Assembly: GCF_001428845.1 (NCBI RefSeq)
Contig: NZ_LMIU01000001.1
Location: 558,984-622,983 of the forward strand
From: Achromobacter sp. Root83
GTDB lineage: Bacteria > Pseudomonadota > Gammaproteobacteria > Burkholderiales > Burkholderiaceae_B
Direction: 5' to 3'
DNA: 64,000 nt
The translations under genes and the position numbers were made by a program. The notes below the pieces were generated by a model that saw only the letters and a list, made by a program, of their open reading frames with translations, did no database searches and was not told the origin of the DNA. Below, one piece after another: positions 39,493 to 47,879 of this stretch. The stretch's first letter is position 1. Every line of letters starts with the position of its first letter.

Positions 39493-41811
39493 ATGGATCA
39501 CGCCACCTCCCGCCCGATCCGCCCGGACACCGGCCGTAAACCCCACAGCGCCCATTGGGGGGTGTTCTCGGCCGCCTGGAAGAACGGCGCGCTGGACGTT
39601 CAGCCGCATCCGGGCGACCCGGACCCCAATCCCTTGATCGACAATTTCATCAACGCGCTGGACCATCCGGTGCGCGTGACCGCGCCGATGGTGCGGCGCG
39701 GCTGGCTGGAAAATGGCCCGGGTCCGGACGCGCGCCGCGGCCGCGATGGCTATGTGCAGGTCGGCTGGGACGAGGTCCTGGACCTGCTGGCCGGCGAGCT
39801 CCGGCGCGTCAAGGAACGGCACGGCCCGGAAGCGGTCTTCGGCGGTTCCTACGGCTGGTCCAGCGCGGGCCGCTTCCACCATGCCCAAAGCCAGGTGCAC
39901 CGATTCCTGAACACCGCGCTGGGCGGTTACGTGCGGTCGGTCAACAGCTACAGCGCCGGCGCCTCGGCCGTGATCCTGCCGCATATTCTGGGCAGCATGG
40001 ACGATGTGGCGCGGCGCAACGTCACGTGGGAGCAGATCGTCGAACACACCGACGTGGTGCTCGCGTTCGGGGGCATGGCCCTGAAGAATTCGCGCGTGGC
40101 CAGCGGCGGCATCAGCCGGCACATCGAACGGGAGTCCATGCGGCAGGCCGCGGCGCGCGGTTGCCGCTTCATCAATATCAGCCCGCTGGCGTCGGACTTT
40201 CCGGACGACGCGAAGGCGGACTGGGTGCAGGGCGTGCCCGGCACCGATGTGGCGTTGATGCTGGCGCTTACGCATGAACTGGTCGCCAACCGCCAGCACG
40301 ACGAGGCCTTTCTGGCGCGGTACTGCGAAGGGTGGGATGGCTTCCTGGCGTATCTGCAGGGGCATCAGGACGGCCAGCCCAAGAACGCGGCCTGGGCCGC
40401 GCCGATCTGCGGCGTGCCGGAAGACCGGATCATCGACATCGCGCGCCTCTTGCCCGGCAAGCGGGTGCTGGTCACGGTGGCCCATTCGCTGCAGCGCGCG
40501 GAGCACGGCGAACAGCCGGTCTGGATGGCCGCGGTGCTGGCGGCGGCGCTGGGCCAACTGGGCCTTCCCGGCGGCGGCTATGCCTACGCGCTGGGCACGC
40601 TGGCCCACTACGGCAAGCGCAGCAACGCGGTGCCTGTGGCGTCCTTGCCGCAGGGCGTGAATGGCGTGAAGGCCTTCATCCCCGTTGCGCGCATTTCGGA
40701 CATGCTGCTGCATCCCGGCGCGCCCTTCGATTACAACGGCAAGCGCATGCCGTATCCCCACATCCGGCTGGCCTATTGGGCGGGCGGCAATCCCTTTCAT
40801 CACCATCAGGATCTCAAGCGGCTGACCCGGGCCTTCGCCACGCTGGACACCTTCATCGTCCATGAGATCGGCTGGACCGCAACCGCGCGCCATGCCGACA
40901 TCGTGCTGCCGTGCACGATGACGCTGGAACGCGAGGACATCGGCGGCGCGCCGACCGACCCGCTGCTGGTGGCCATGCACCGCATCGCGGCGCCCAACGG
41001 CCAGGCGCGCGACGACTACGACATCTTCGCGGACCTGTCCGAACGCCTGGGCACGCGGCAGGCCTTCACGGAAGGGCGCAGCAGCGGCCAATGGCTGCGC
41101 CACCTTTACGAGAAGACGCGCGCCGCGTTGCAGGAAAAGGGACTTTACGCGCCGGACTTCGACCAATTCTGGGAACAGGGCGAGCTGGCCCTGCCGCAGC
41201 AGGACGATGACGGCGGCATCTTGCGCGCGTTCCGCCAGGATCCCGCCGGCAAGCCCTTGCCCACGCCCAGCGGCAAAGTGCAGATCAGCTCGCCTGCCAT
41301 CGCCGGCTTCGGCTACGCGGATTGCCCGGGACACCCCGCGTGGCTGGCGCCGCAAGATGCGCCAACGCCGGCCTATCCGCTGTTCCTGGTCGCCAACCAG
41401 CCCGCCACGCGGCTGCACAGCCAGCTTGATTTCGGCGCGCACAGCGTGGCCCAGAAGCGGCAGGGCAGGGAAGTCTGCACCCTGCACCCGCGGGACGCCG
41501 AGGCGCGGGGCATCGCCGAGGGCGACATCGTGCGGCTGTTCAATGCGCGTGGCGCCTGCCTGGCCAGCGCCACGCTCAGCGCAACGGTCATGCAGGGCGT
41601 GGCGCAATTGCCCACCGGCGCCTGGTACGACCCGGTGGACGACGCCGACGGCAATGTGGCGCTGTGCGGCCACGGCAATCCCAACATCCTGACCCGCGAT
41701 GTGGGCACCTCGTCATTGGCGCAGGGCTGCAGCGGCCAGCTCACGGCGGTGCAAGTGGAGCGTTTCGACGGCGCCTTGCCGCCCATACGCGCCTTCGACG
41801 GCCCCCGGTAA
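39493..41811 (+). CDS. Molybdopterin-dependent oxidoreductase, BisC/TorA-like
   Basis: 772 residues of the DMSO-reductase family. The N-terminal Fe-S cysteine motif of nitrate reductases is absent. GGSYGWSSAGRFHHAQSQ contains the Ser expected to ligate molybdenum, and HYGKRSN, WAGGNPFHHHQDL, TMTLEREDIGG and PLFLVANQPATRLHSQLD match the biotin-sulfoxide/TMAO reductase group. No Tat or Sec signal is present, so it should be cytoplasmic like BisC. It is therefore more likely an S-oxide or N-oxide reductase than a nitrate reductase. It ends the plus-strand run that starts at the FAD dehydrogenase. Confidence 0.9.
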   Translation: MDHATSRPIRPDTGRKPHSAHWGVFSAAWKNGALDVQPHPGDPDPNPLIDNFINALDHPVRVTAPMVRRGWLENGPGPDARRGRDGYVQVGWDEVLDLLAGELRRVKERHGPEAVFGGSYGWSSAGRFHHAQSQVHRFLNTALGGYVRSVNSYSAGASAVILPHILGSMDDVARRNVTWEQIVEHTDVVLAFGGMALKNSRVASGGISRHIERESMRQAAARGCRFINISPLASDFPDDAKADWVQGVPGTDVALMLALTHELVANRQHDEAFLARYCEGWDGFLAYLQGHQDGQPKNAAWAAPICGVPEDRIIDIARLLPGKRVLVTVAHSLQRAEHGEQPVWMAAVLAAALGQLGLPGGGYAYALGTLAHYGKRSNAVPVASLPQGVNGVKAFIPVARISDMLLHPGAPFDYNGKRMPYPHIRLAYWAGGNPFHHHQDLKRLTRAFATLDTFIVHEIGWTATARHADIVLPCTMTLEREDIGGAPTDPLLVAMHRIAAPNGQARDDYDIFADLSERLGTRQAFTEGRSSGQWLRHLYEKTRAALQEKGLYAPDFDQFWEQGELALPQQDDDGGILRAFRQDPAGKPLPTPSGKVQISSPAIAGFGYADCPGHPAWLAPQDAPTPAYPLFLVANQPATRLHSQLDFGAHSVAQKRQGREVCTLHPRDAEARGIAEGDIVRLFNARGACLASATLSATVMQGVAQLPTGAWYDPVDDADGNVALCGHGNPNILTRDVGTSSLAQGCSGQLTAVQVERFDGALPPIRAFDGPR

Positions 41812-41830
41812 GCGAAGGGGGCTTGCCATG

Positions 41831-41848
41831 TAGCTGCCTAGGCAGCTA
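41831..41848. promoter_or_regulatory. MarR operator inside the marR promoter
   Basis: TAGCTGCCTAGGCAGCTA is a perfect 18-bp palindrome. It fills the spacer between a -35-like TTGCCA (41823-41828) and a -10-like TAATAT (41847-41852), an arrangement suited to autorepression of the marR gene starting at 41890. Confidence 0.8.
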
Positions 41849-41889
41849 ATATGCGGGCTTGTCCTCCAACGCCTCGCGCCAGGTCCACC

Positions 41890-42345
41890 ATGAGCAACGC
41901 TGCCCCCTCCGTGCTGGACGAGTTTTGCACCGGCGAGCTCGGCTTCCTGGTGACCTCCGTGCGCAACGGCATCCACGAGGCGCTGGAGCGCGAACTGGCG
42001 CCTTTGCAGATCACCGTTCAGCAATACGTGGTGCTGAACTGCATCGTCAAGGGATGGGGCCGCACGCTCAGCGATTTCTGCCGCGTGCTGGCCTACGATT
42101 CCGGCGCCATGACGCGGCTGCTGGACCGCATCGAGGCCAAGGGATTCATCCGCCGCGTCGAAAACGCAACGGACCGCCGCAGCTCGCTGATCGAACTGAC
42201 CGAGCAGGCCCAGGCCGCCTTCCCGCAGGCGCGTCAGGCGACCGAAGTGGCGATCCGCCGGCTGCTCGACGGGTTCTCGGAAGCCGATGCCGAAACGCTG
42301 CATAAGCTGTTATCACGCATCCTGATCAATGCCAGGGCGGACTGA
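41890..42345 (+). CDS. MarR-family transcriptional regulator
   Basis: 151 residues from ATG 41890 (MSNAAPSVLDEFCTGELGF). The winged HTH (about 30-110) shows ITVQQYVVLNCIVKG, LSDFCRVLAYDSGAMTRLLD (recognition helix) and the wing RIEAKGFIRRVENATDRRSS. It lies 144 bp upstream of the MFS gene on the same strand. Palindromes sharing TGCCTAGGCA occur in both promoters, which points to repression of itself and the efflux gene, relieved by a small-molecule ligand. Confidence 0.92.
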   Translation: MSNAAPSVLDEFCTGELGFLVTSVRNGIHEALERELAPLQITVQQYVVLNCIVKGWGRTLSDFCRVLAYDSGAMTRLLDRIEAKGFIRRVENATDRRSSLIELTEQAQAAFPQARQATEVAIRRLLDGFSEADAETLHKLLSRILINARAD

Positions 42346-42377
42346 TTCTTCGGTCTGCTTTTTTTTAATTATTTATC

Positions 42378-42387
42378 TGCCTAGGCA
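42378..42387. promoter_or_regulatory. Second MarR operator, MFS promoter
   Basis: TGCCTAGGCA, identical to the core of the 18-bp palindrome at 41831-41848. It again lies just before a -10-like TATACA (42388-42393) and about 100 bp before the MFS start. Confidence 0.7.
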
Positions 42388-42489
42388 TATACAGCCTGGG
42401 CATAGAACCCACCGCCACCATGCACATCCCGTTCCCCTCCGCCATTACCGTGTCTCGATGCGCGGCTTCGGCCTGACGCCAGATCGCTC

Positions 42490-44016
42490 ATGTCCCACCC
42501 CAAACCCCCCATCGCGTTGCTGCTGGTCATCGGCGCGCTGACCTTCATCGACTTCCTGCAGAACGGCATGGCGACGTTCGCCGCCGCGCCCATCATGGGC
42601 GAGATCGGCGCCAGCCCGGAGGAATACACGACCATCGCCGTGATCTATGCCTGCGTGGCGGTCGTGTTGATTGCGTTGCAGGGCTGGCTGGTGCATCACC
42701 TGGGGTTGCGGCGCTACCTGCTGGCGTCGCTTGCGGCAGCGGCGGCGGGCGCGGCCGTCTGCGCGCTGTCCCGCGGCCAGGCCGGGTTCCTGCTGGGCCG
42801 CGTGCTGATGGCCGTGGGCTGCGCGGCGATGCTGACGTCGTCGCGGCTGACGGTGAATCTGATTCCACCCGGCCCGGCGCGCTTTCACGGCATCAAGGCG
42901 CTGGCCACGGGACTGTGCACAGGCACGGCGCTGGCGCCATGGCTCGCATCCGTGGCGGTGGAACACCACGGATGGCCGCTGATGTTCTGGCTGGTCGCCG
43001 CCTTGGCTATCCTGGCGATGATTCCCGTGGCGATCGCCATGCCGGGCAGGGAGGGCACGGCCACGGTGGCGGGGCAGGCGCGTTTCGTGCCGGTCGCGGC
43101 GCTGGGATTGGGCAGCTTTCTGCTGCTGCATGCCTTGCAGCGGTCCTATTACGATTTCTTCAGTGACCGCTGGCTGTTGCTGCTGTACGCGGCGGCGGGG
43201 CTGGCGGCGCTGGCCTATTTCGTGCGCGCCGAAACGCGTAACGGCGCGCCGCTCTTGAAGCTGGGCGGCCTGAAAGAGGCGCGGTTCCTCAGCGGCCTGG
43301 CGCTCTTCATGCTCTGCTACCTGATGCTGGGCGCCAACGGTTATCTGGTGCCCCAGATGATCCAGCGCGCGCTGGGTCATCCCTGGTCCACCGCGGGCCA
43401 ATTCCTTGCGCTGGGATTGGGCGCCGGGGTGCTGACGTTCGCGGCGATGTCGCAGCTGCTGCCGCGCTGGCCGTCGCCGCGCAAGTTCTTCGTCGCGGGG
43501 TTCCTGGCGTTGGCCGCATTCGGGGCGCTCATGTCGCGGCTGACGCCCACGGCCAATCTGTGGACCGACGTGTTCCCGGCATTGGCGTGCTATGGCGTGT
43601 TCATCATGATCGTCATGCCGACGACCGCCATGCAGACGTTCACGGGCCTCACGCGGGATCCGGCGGTTTTCGCGCATGCGCAGCAGGTGAAGAACATGCT
43701 GGCGCAGATCGGCCAGGCGCTGGGCATCATGGTGGCCACGGTAGGGCAGCAGTGGTTTGCGTCCCGGCACGACGACGCGCTGCGGCGCGGCCTGGTGGCG
43801 GGCAATGTGCGCCTGGAGGCGGCGCTGGCGCAGTTGACGCAATATTTTTCGGCCGTGGCCGATCCGGCGCAGGCACGCGACATGGCGGCGGCCCAGATCG
43901 GGCAGATGGTCAGCCAGCAGGCGGCGCTGCTGGCCAATCTGGATCACTTCAGGATATTGGCCGCGGTGGCGCTGGGCGGGGTGATGGTCAGCCTGATCCA
44001 GCGGGTGTTCCGCTAG
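42490..44016 (+). CDS. MFS transporter, probable 14-helix drug exporter
   Basis: 508 residues, strongly hydrophobic, with about 12-14 membrane helices. The N-terminal segment ALLLVIGALTFIDFLQNGMA and the LLGRVLMAVGCAAMLTSSRL region are of the DHA/EmrB type; 508 residues is usual for the DHA2 (14-helix) group. Likely proton-driven export of a toxic or signalling compound. Control by the upstream MarR protein is supported by a shared operator core. It converges on nasR with only 13 bp between the stops. Confidence 0.88.
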   Translation: MSHPKPPIALLLVIGALTFIDFLQNGMATFAAAPIMGEIGASPEEYTTIAVIYACVAVVLIALQGWLVHHLGLRRYLLASLAAAAAGAAVCALSRGQAGFLLGRVLMAVGCAAMLTSSRLTVNLIPPGPARFHGIKALATGLCTGTALAPWLASVAVEHHGWPLMFWLVAALAILAMIPVAIAMPGREGTATVAGQARFVPVAALGLGSFLLLHALQRSYYDFFSDRWLLLLYAAAGLAALAYFVRAETRNGAPLLKLGGLKEARFLSGLALFMLCYLMLGANGYLVPQMIQRALGHPWSTAGQFLALGLGAGVLTFAAMSQLLPRWPSPRKFFVAGFLALAAFGALMSRLTPTANLWTDVFPALACYGVFIMIVMPTTAMQTFTGLTRDPAVFAHAQQVKNMLAQIGQALGIMVATVGQQWFASRHDDALRRGLVAGNVRLEAALAQLTQYFSAVADPAQARDMAAAQIGQMVSQQAALLANLDHFRILAAVALGGVMVSLIQRVFR

Positions 44017-44029
44017 GGTGGAAGGACGC

Positions 44030-45307
44030 TCAGTTGCCGGCCAATTGGCCGATGACCTGCCGCGCCACGTCCGACACGGACACGCCGCCGTCCATGGCGG
44101 CGCGCTGCAGGCGTTCGTGCGCGGCCTGCTCGGTCAAACCGTACTGGCTGATCAGCAGCAGCTTGGCGCGGTCGATGCGCTTTTTTTCTTCCAGGGCGCC
44201 GCGCACGGCGCTGAGCGCATCGTCCGTGCGTTGCATGCGTAGCGTCTGCTCGCGCATCATGTCCAGTATCGACCGTTCCAGTTCGCTGCCCACGCCGTCC
44301 CGGGGCGCGGTGTCCACCAGCCGGCTTTGCATGCTGAACACCATGCTGGGCGCGCGGCCGCTGGCGTGGTCGGCATAGCGGCTCAGGAGCAGCCGGCGGT
44401 CGTCCAGCTCCTGGCGGGTTTCGGCGATGCGGTGTTCGCACTGGCGCGCCAGCGCCTGGGCAAGCAGGCGTTCGACGTCCCGCATCGCGTCGATGCGCGC
44501 GGTGCACAGGTCGAACCACAGCTCGGCCAGCGCGCCGTCCACGGGCTGGGCGTCGACGGTCTGCTGCGCCATTTCACGCAGGCGCTGCACCGGCTGGCCC
44601 TGTTGCTGGATGGCTTGCCAGCGCTGCAGGGCGTCGCCGTCCGCGTACTGCGCGTAGATGTCGAAGCTGCGCCCCTGATTGGCGGCCAGGCCCAGCATGC
44701 GGGCCTTCTGGGCGTCCGTGAAAAAACCCGCCCTGAACCCGGTCACGCCGCAGGCGCGTTCCTGGCCGCTAAGCTCCTTGCCCTGCATGAAGTTCAGCAA
44801 GGCCACCAGGATGCGGGTGACGCCGGGATCCAGCGCCGAGTCGGCGGCTTCGAACACCACCGCCAGCAGGCTGCCGATCACTTGGGTGAAGCGCGCGTCC
44901 GCGTCTTCCGCGGGTATCGACTGGTCGCGGACCTGGCGGCGCAAGCCGGGCAGTTCGTCCAGGCGGAACAGCGCGAACGCGATGGCATTGAGCAGGCGGG
45001 CCTTGCCACGGCCATGCCCCGTGTCGGCCGCAAGGCCGTCGAGAAAGCCGCGCGCATCCGATTCGACAGTGGTGGCCTCCGCGCTCAGGCCGGCAAGTGT
45101 CTGTAGCAGGCGGTGCTGTGGCAGGCTTTCCGCCGGGCCGCAGAGCGTCAGGCTGGAGTAGCCGCGCTCCTTTTGCAGCGCATGCACCAGGGCGCTTATG
45201 TGCACCACCAGTTCGCAGGTTCCCGCCAGCGCTTCCAGGCCCTGGAGTTCGCTGCGCCGGGCGGCTAGCAGAAAACGCAGCGGTGGCGGCATGTGGCGTT
45301 CGGCCAT
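44030..45307 (-). CDS. nasR: Nitrate/nitrite-sensing antiterminator (NIT-ANTAR protein)
   Basis: 425 residues: an N-terminal NIT sensor domain (about 35-320; VVHISALVHALQKERGYSSL and the later helical repeats) binding nitrate or nitrite, and a C-terminal ANTAR RNA-binding domain (about 365-420; KRIDRAKLLLISQYGLTEQA, then AHERLQRAAM). In Klebsiella NasR binds leader RNA of the nitrate operon and prevents termination. Here it is the last gene of the operon whose first gene, nirB, has a leader with a terminator-like hairpin, which suggests autogenous positive control. Gap to cobA is 13 bp. Confidence 0.9.
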   Translation of the reverse strand: MAERHMPPPLRFLLAARRSELQGLEALAGTCELVVHISALVHALQKERGYSSLTLCGPAESLPQHRLLQTLAGLSAEATTVESDARGFLDGLAADTGHGRGKARLLNAIAFALFRLDELPGLRRQVRDQSIPAEDADARFTQVIGSLLAVVFEAADSALDPGVTRILVALLNFMQGKELSGQERACGVTGFRAGFFTDAQKARMLGLAANQGRSFDIYAQYADGDALQRWQAIQQQGQPVQRLREMAQQTVDAQPVDGALAELWFDLCTARIDAMRDVERLLAQALARQCEHRIAETRQELDDRRLLLSRYADHASGRAPSMVFSMQSRLVDTAPRDGVGSELERSILDMMREQTLRMQRTDDALSAVRGALEEKKRIDRAKLLLISQYGLTEQAAHERLQRAAMDGGVSVSDVARQVIGQLAGN

Positions 45308-45320
45308 GAAGGTTCCGGAT

Positions 45321-46100
45321 TCAGGCGCTGCGGCGCAGCGAGGGTTCGAACGGGGACAGCGCCGGCAGCGGCGCGTCGGCGGCGCCCAGGACCTGGCAGG
45401 CGGCGACCTCGCCGATGATCAGCACGGCCGGGCTGCGCAGGCCGAAGGCGTCGGCGTCGCGCTCCATGGCGGCCAGCGTCGAACGGCATTCGCGCTGATC
45501 GGACAGCGAGGCGCGTTCGATCATGGCGACGGGGGTGTCGGCGGCCATGCCGGCCGCGCGCAATTGGCTGCTCATGTCTTGCAGTTTAGCGACTCCCATG
45601 TAGACAACCAGCGTGGTGCCACTGCGTGCCAGGCCGGTCCAGTCTGGCGTCGTGCCATCCCGTGAATGAGCGGTAATCAGTGTAACGCCCTGCGCCATGC
45701 CGCGTTGCGTCAAGGGAATGCCGCAGGACGTGGCGGCGGCAAGTCCGGCGGTGATGCCATTGACGATTTCGCAGGCCACGCCGTGGTCGCTGAGCCATTG
45801 GGCCTCTTCGCCGCCGCGGCCGAAGATGCAGGGATCGCCGCCCTTCAGGCGCGCCACGCGCAAACCCTGCCGGGCATAGCGCAGCATCAGGCGCTGGATG
45901 AATTCCTGCGGCGTCGATCGACAGCCGCCGCGCTTGCCCACGTACACCAGGCGCGCCTGCGGACAGTAGTCCAGGACCTGCGGATTGACCAGGTCATCGA
46001 CCAGGACGACATCGGCGCGGCCCAGCGCCTTCACCGCTTTGAGCGTCAATAGTTCGGGATCGCCGGGGCCGGCGCCGATCAGCCATACATTAGGATTCAT
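45321..46100 (-). CDS. cobA: Uroporphyrinogen-III C-methyltransferase
   Basis: 259 residues from ATG 46100 (MNPNVWLIGAGPGDPELLTL). SUMT catalyses two SAM-dependent methylations of uroporphyrinogen III to precorrin-2, the branch point to siroheme. Family motifs are VGAGPGD-like GAGPGDPELLTLKAV, VGKRGG, RLKGGDPCIFGRGGEEAQWL, GITAGLAAATSCGIPLT and VVYMGV. As in Pseudomonas nitrate operons, it supplies siroheme for NirB. The open frame upstream of the ATG runs antisense through the kinase gene and is not part of the protein. Confidence 0.94.
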   Translation of the reverse strand: MNPNVWLIGAGPGDPELLTLKAVKALGRADVVLVDDLVNPQVLDYCPQARLVYVGKRGGCRSTPQEFIQRLMLRYARQGLRVARLKGGDPCIFGRGGEEAQWLSDHGVACEIVNGITAGLAAATSCGIPLTQRGMAQGVTLITAHSRDGTTPDWTGLARSGTTLVVYMGVAKLQDMSSQLRAAGMAADTPVAMIERASLSDQRECRSTLAAMERDADAFGLRSPAVLIIGEVAACQVLGAADAPLPALSPFEPSLRRSA

Positions 46101-46117
46101 GGCATGCACACCTGTAC

Positions 46118-47866
46118 TCAAGATTTGAACAATAGGACGGCGACCGTGATGGCCAGGACCAGGCACAGTCCCTTCCAGAAGGCCACGGGATTGCGTTCCA
46201 GCAAGGGCAGGCGTTCGCCCCGGCCGGCGGCGTCGGCCGGATGGCGCAGCGCATAGGTGAATTCGGACAGCTCGGGGGTTCGGGCCTGCGGATCCGGATG
46301 CAGGGCGCGGCTGAGCACGCTGTCGATCCAGACGGGAATCTCGCGGTCGCGGTCCAGCACGGAAACGTAGTTCAGCCGCATTTGCGCCGCGCGGCTGCGG
46401 GCGCGTGCCGCTTCGGCGCCATAGGGCAGCCGGCCCGACAGCATCTGGTAGAGCATGGCGGCCAGCGAATAGATGTCTGACCGGGAGGTGCCTTCCTCGC
46501 CCAGGAAGTACTCGGGCGCGGCGTACTGCGCGGTGCCCAGGACGGGCATGGGCTCGCCGTCGGCCTGCGCCTGCTCCTGTATGCCGGCGGCGCGGGTCGA
46601 GCCCAGGTCGATGATCTTTGCCGTGCCGTCCGGCGTGATGATGATGTTGTCCGGCCGCAGATCCTGATGCACGATCTCCAGCCGGTGAAAGGCCTGCAGG
46701 CCGCGCGCGATCTGTTCGATGATCTCGATGGCCGGTTCCAGGTCCGGCCGCGGGTTGGCGGCCATCCATTGCGTCAGCGTGCGGCCTTCGATGTACTCGC
46801 TGACCGTGTAGAGCGTTCGGCGCTGACGGGTGCGCGGCCAGGCGCGCACGACGTGGCGGCTGTCGATGCGGCGCGCGATCCATTCCTCGGTCAGCAGGCG
46901 TTCCAGGTAGGCCGGGTCATGGCGCAGGTCCAGCGACGGGATCTTGATGACGACCGTGTCGCCGCTGGCGATGTCACGCGCCAGATAGACGTGGCTGCGG
47001 CTGCTGGCGCGCAATTCGCCGGTGATGCGAAAGCCCTCGAATTCCTGGCCCACATCCAGCAAAGGCGGGCAGGGCAGGCTGCCGGAATACTGCGCGAGTT
47101 CGCTGGCCTGGCGCGCGGGCAGGGCGTCGATGCGCACAATCTGCATCGTCAGGTTGTCGTCGCTGCCGCGTTCCAGCGCCAGCCGCACCAGCGCGCGCGC
47201 GGCATCGTCCAGCGTGTCGGGATGCGCGGCGACGGTGTCCCGGTAGTCCTGTTCGGTCAGGTGCTCGTACACGCCGTCGGTCGCCAGCAGGAACACGTCG
47301 CCCAGCTCCACGGGCTGGGTGTGATAGTCGATTTCCAGGTGCGGCGACAGGCCCAGCGCGCGGCCCAGATAGCTTTTGTCGTGCGCCACCCAGACGCGGT
47401 GATCCTCGGTAAGCTGTTCCAGCGCGCCGTCGCGCAGGCGGTAGATGCGGGCGTCGCCGATGTGCAGGATATGCGCCGTGGTCGCCTTGAGCACCATCAC
47501 GGTCAGGGTGCACACGTAGCCCCGGTCCTGGTCCTGGCCGTGGCGCTGCCGGCTTTGCGAATGCAGCCAGGCATTGGCGGCGCTCAGCACCTTCTGCGCC
47601 GATTTCTTCACCGACCAGGTTTCGGGGGTGCAGTAATAGTCTTCCAGGAAGCTTGCCACGGCGGTTTCGCTGGCGATGTGGCTGACGTTGCTGCTGCTGA
47701 TACCGTCGGCCAGCGCGATCGCGATGCCCTTGGCGCCCAGCAGCGGCTCGCCCGGCACGCACAGCCCGTGGAAGTCCTGGTTGACGGGCTTGACGCCCGG
47801 CTCCGTGTGCTGGCCCACCGCCACCTTCAAGGAGGCGGCGAGGGCGCCGGGCGCGTAGCTGTCCAT
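46118..47866 (-). CDS. PP2C phosphatase-Ser/Thr kinase fusion protein, membrane-anchored
   Basis: 582 residues. N-terminal PP2C domain (about 10-240): VKPVNQDFHG, ALADGIS, HIGDARIYRL and LLATDGVYEHL hold the metal-binding Asp residues. C-terminal kinase domain (about 270-540): VVIKIP (ATP Lys), VHQDLRPDNIII (catalytic loop with HQD in place of HRD and Arg in place of the usual Lys), DLG in place of DFG, and PEYFLGEE. A single membrane helix ends the chain (GLCLVLAITVAVLLFKS). Similar genes occur in Pseudomonas nitrate-assimilation clusters; the phosphorylated target is unknown. It lies between the nitrite channel and cobA genes with 13-17 bp gaps. Confidence 0.9.
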   Translation of the reverse strand: MDSYAPGALAASLKVAVGQHTEPGVKPVNQDFHGLCVPGEPLLGAKGIAIALADGISSSNVSHIASETAVASFLEDYYCTPETWSVKKSAQKVLSAANAWLHSQSRQRHGQDQDRGYVCTLTVMVLKATTAHILHIGDARIYRLRDGALEQLTEDHRVWVAHDKSYLGRALGLSPHLEIDYHTQPVELGDVFLLATDGVYEHLTEQDYRDTVAAHPDTLDDAARALVRLALERGSDDNLTMQIVRIDALPARQASELAQYSGSLPCPPLLDVGQEFEGFRITGELRASSRSHVYLARDIASGDTVVIKIPSLDLRHDPAYLERLLTEEWIARRIDSRHVVRAWPRTRQRRTLYTVSEYIEGRTLTQWMAANPRPDLEPAIEIIEQIARGLQAFHRLEIVHQDLRPDNIIITPDGTAKIIDLGSTRAAGIQEQAQADGEPMPVLGTAQYAAPEYFLGEEGTSRSDIYSLAAMLYQMLSGRLPYGAEAARARSRAAQMRLNYVSVLDRDREIPVWIDSVLSRALHPDPQARTPELSEFTYALRHPADAAGRGERLPLLERNPVAFWKGLCLVLAITVAVLLFKS

Positions 47867-47879
47867 GAAAAGCGCGCGT

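Noticed and set aside
38617..41673. Long open frame on the minus strand opposite the rhodanese and molybdoenzyme genes
   Set aside because: It mirrors two well-supported genes; its composition (Arg/Ala/His-rich, no motif) is that of a high-GC antisense shadow.
39493..41811. Assimilatory nitrate reductase NasC for the nearby nitrite operon
   Set aside because: No N-terminal Cys cluster for 4Fe-4S, a Ser-type Mo site as in BisC/TorA, and a position in a different transcription unit.
46101..46883. N-terminal extension of cobA
   Set aside because: The frame is open upstream of ATG 46100, but it lies within the kinase gene in another phase and has no methyltransferase similarity.
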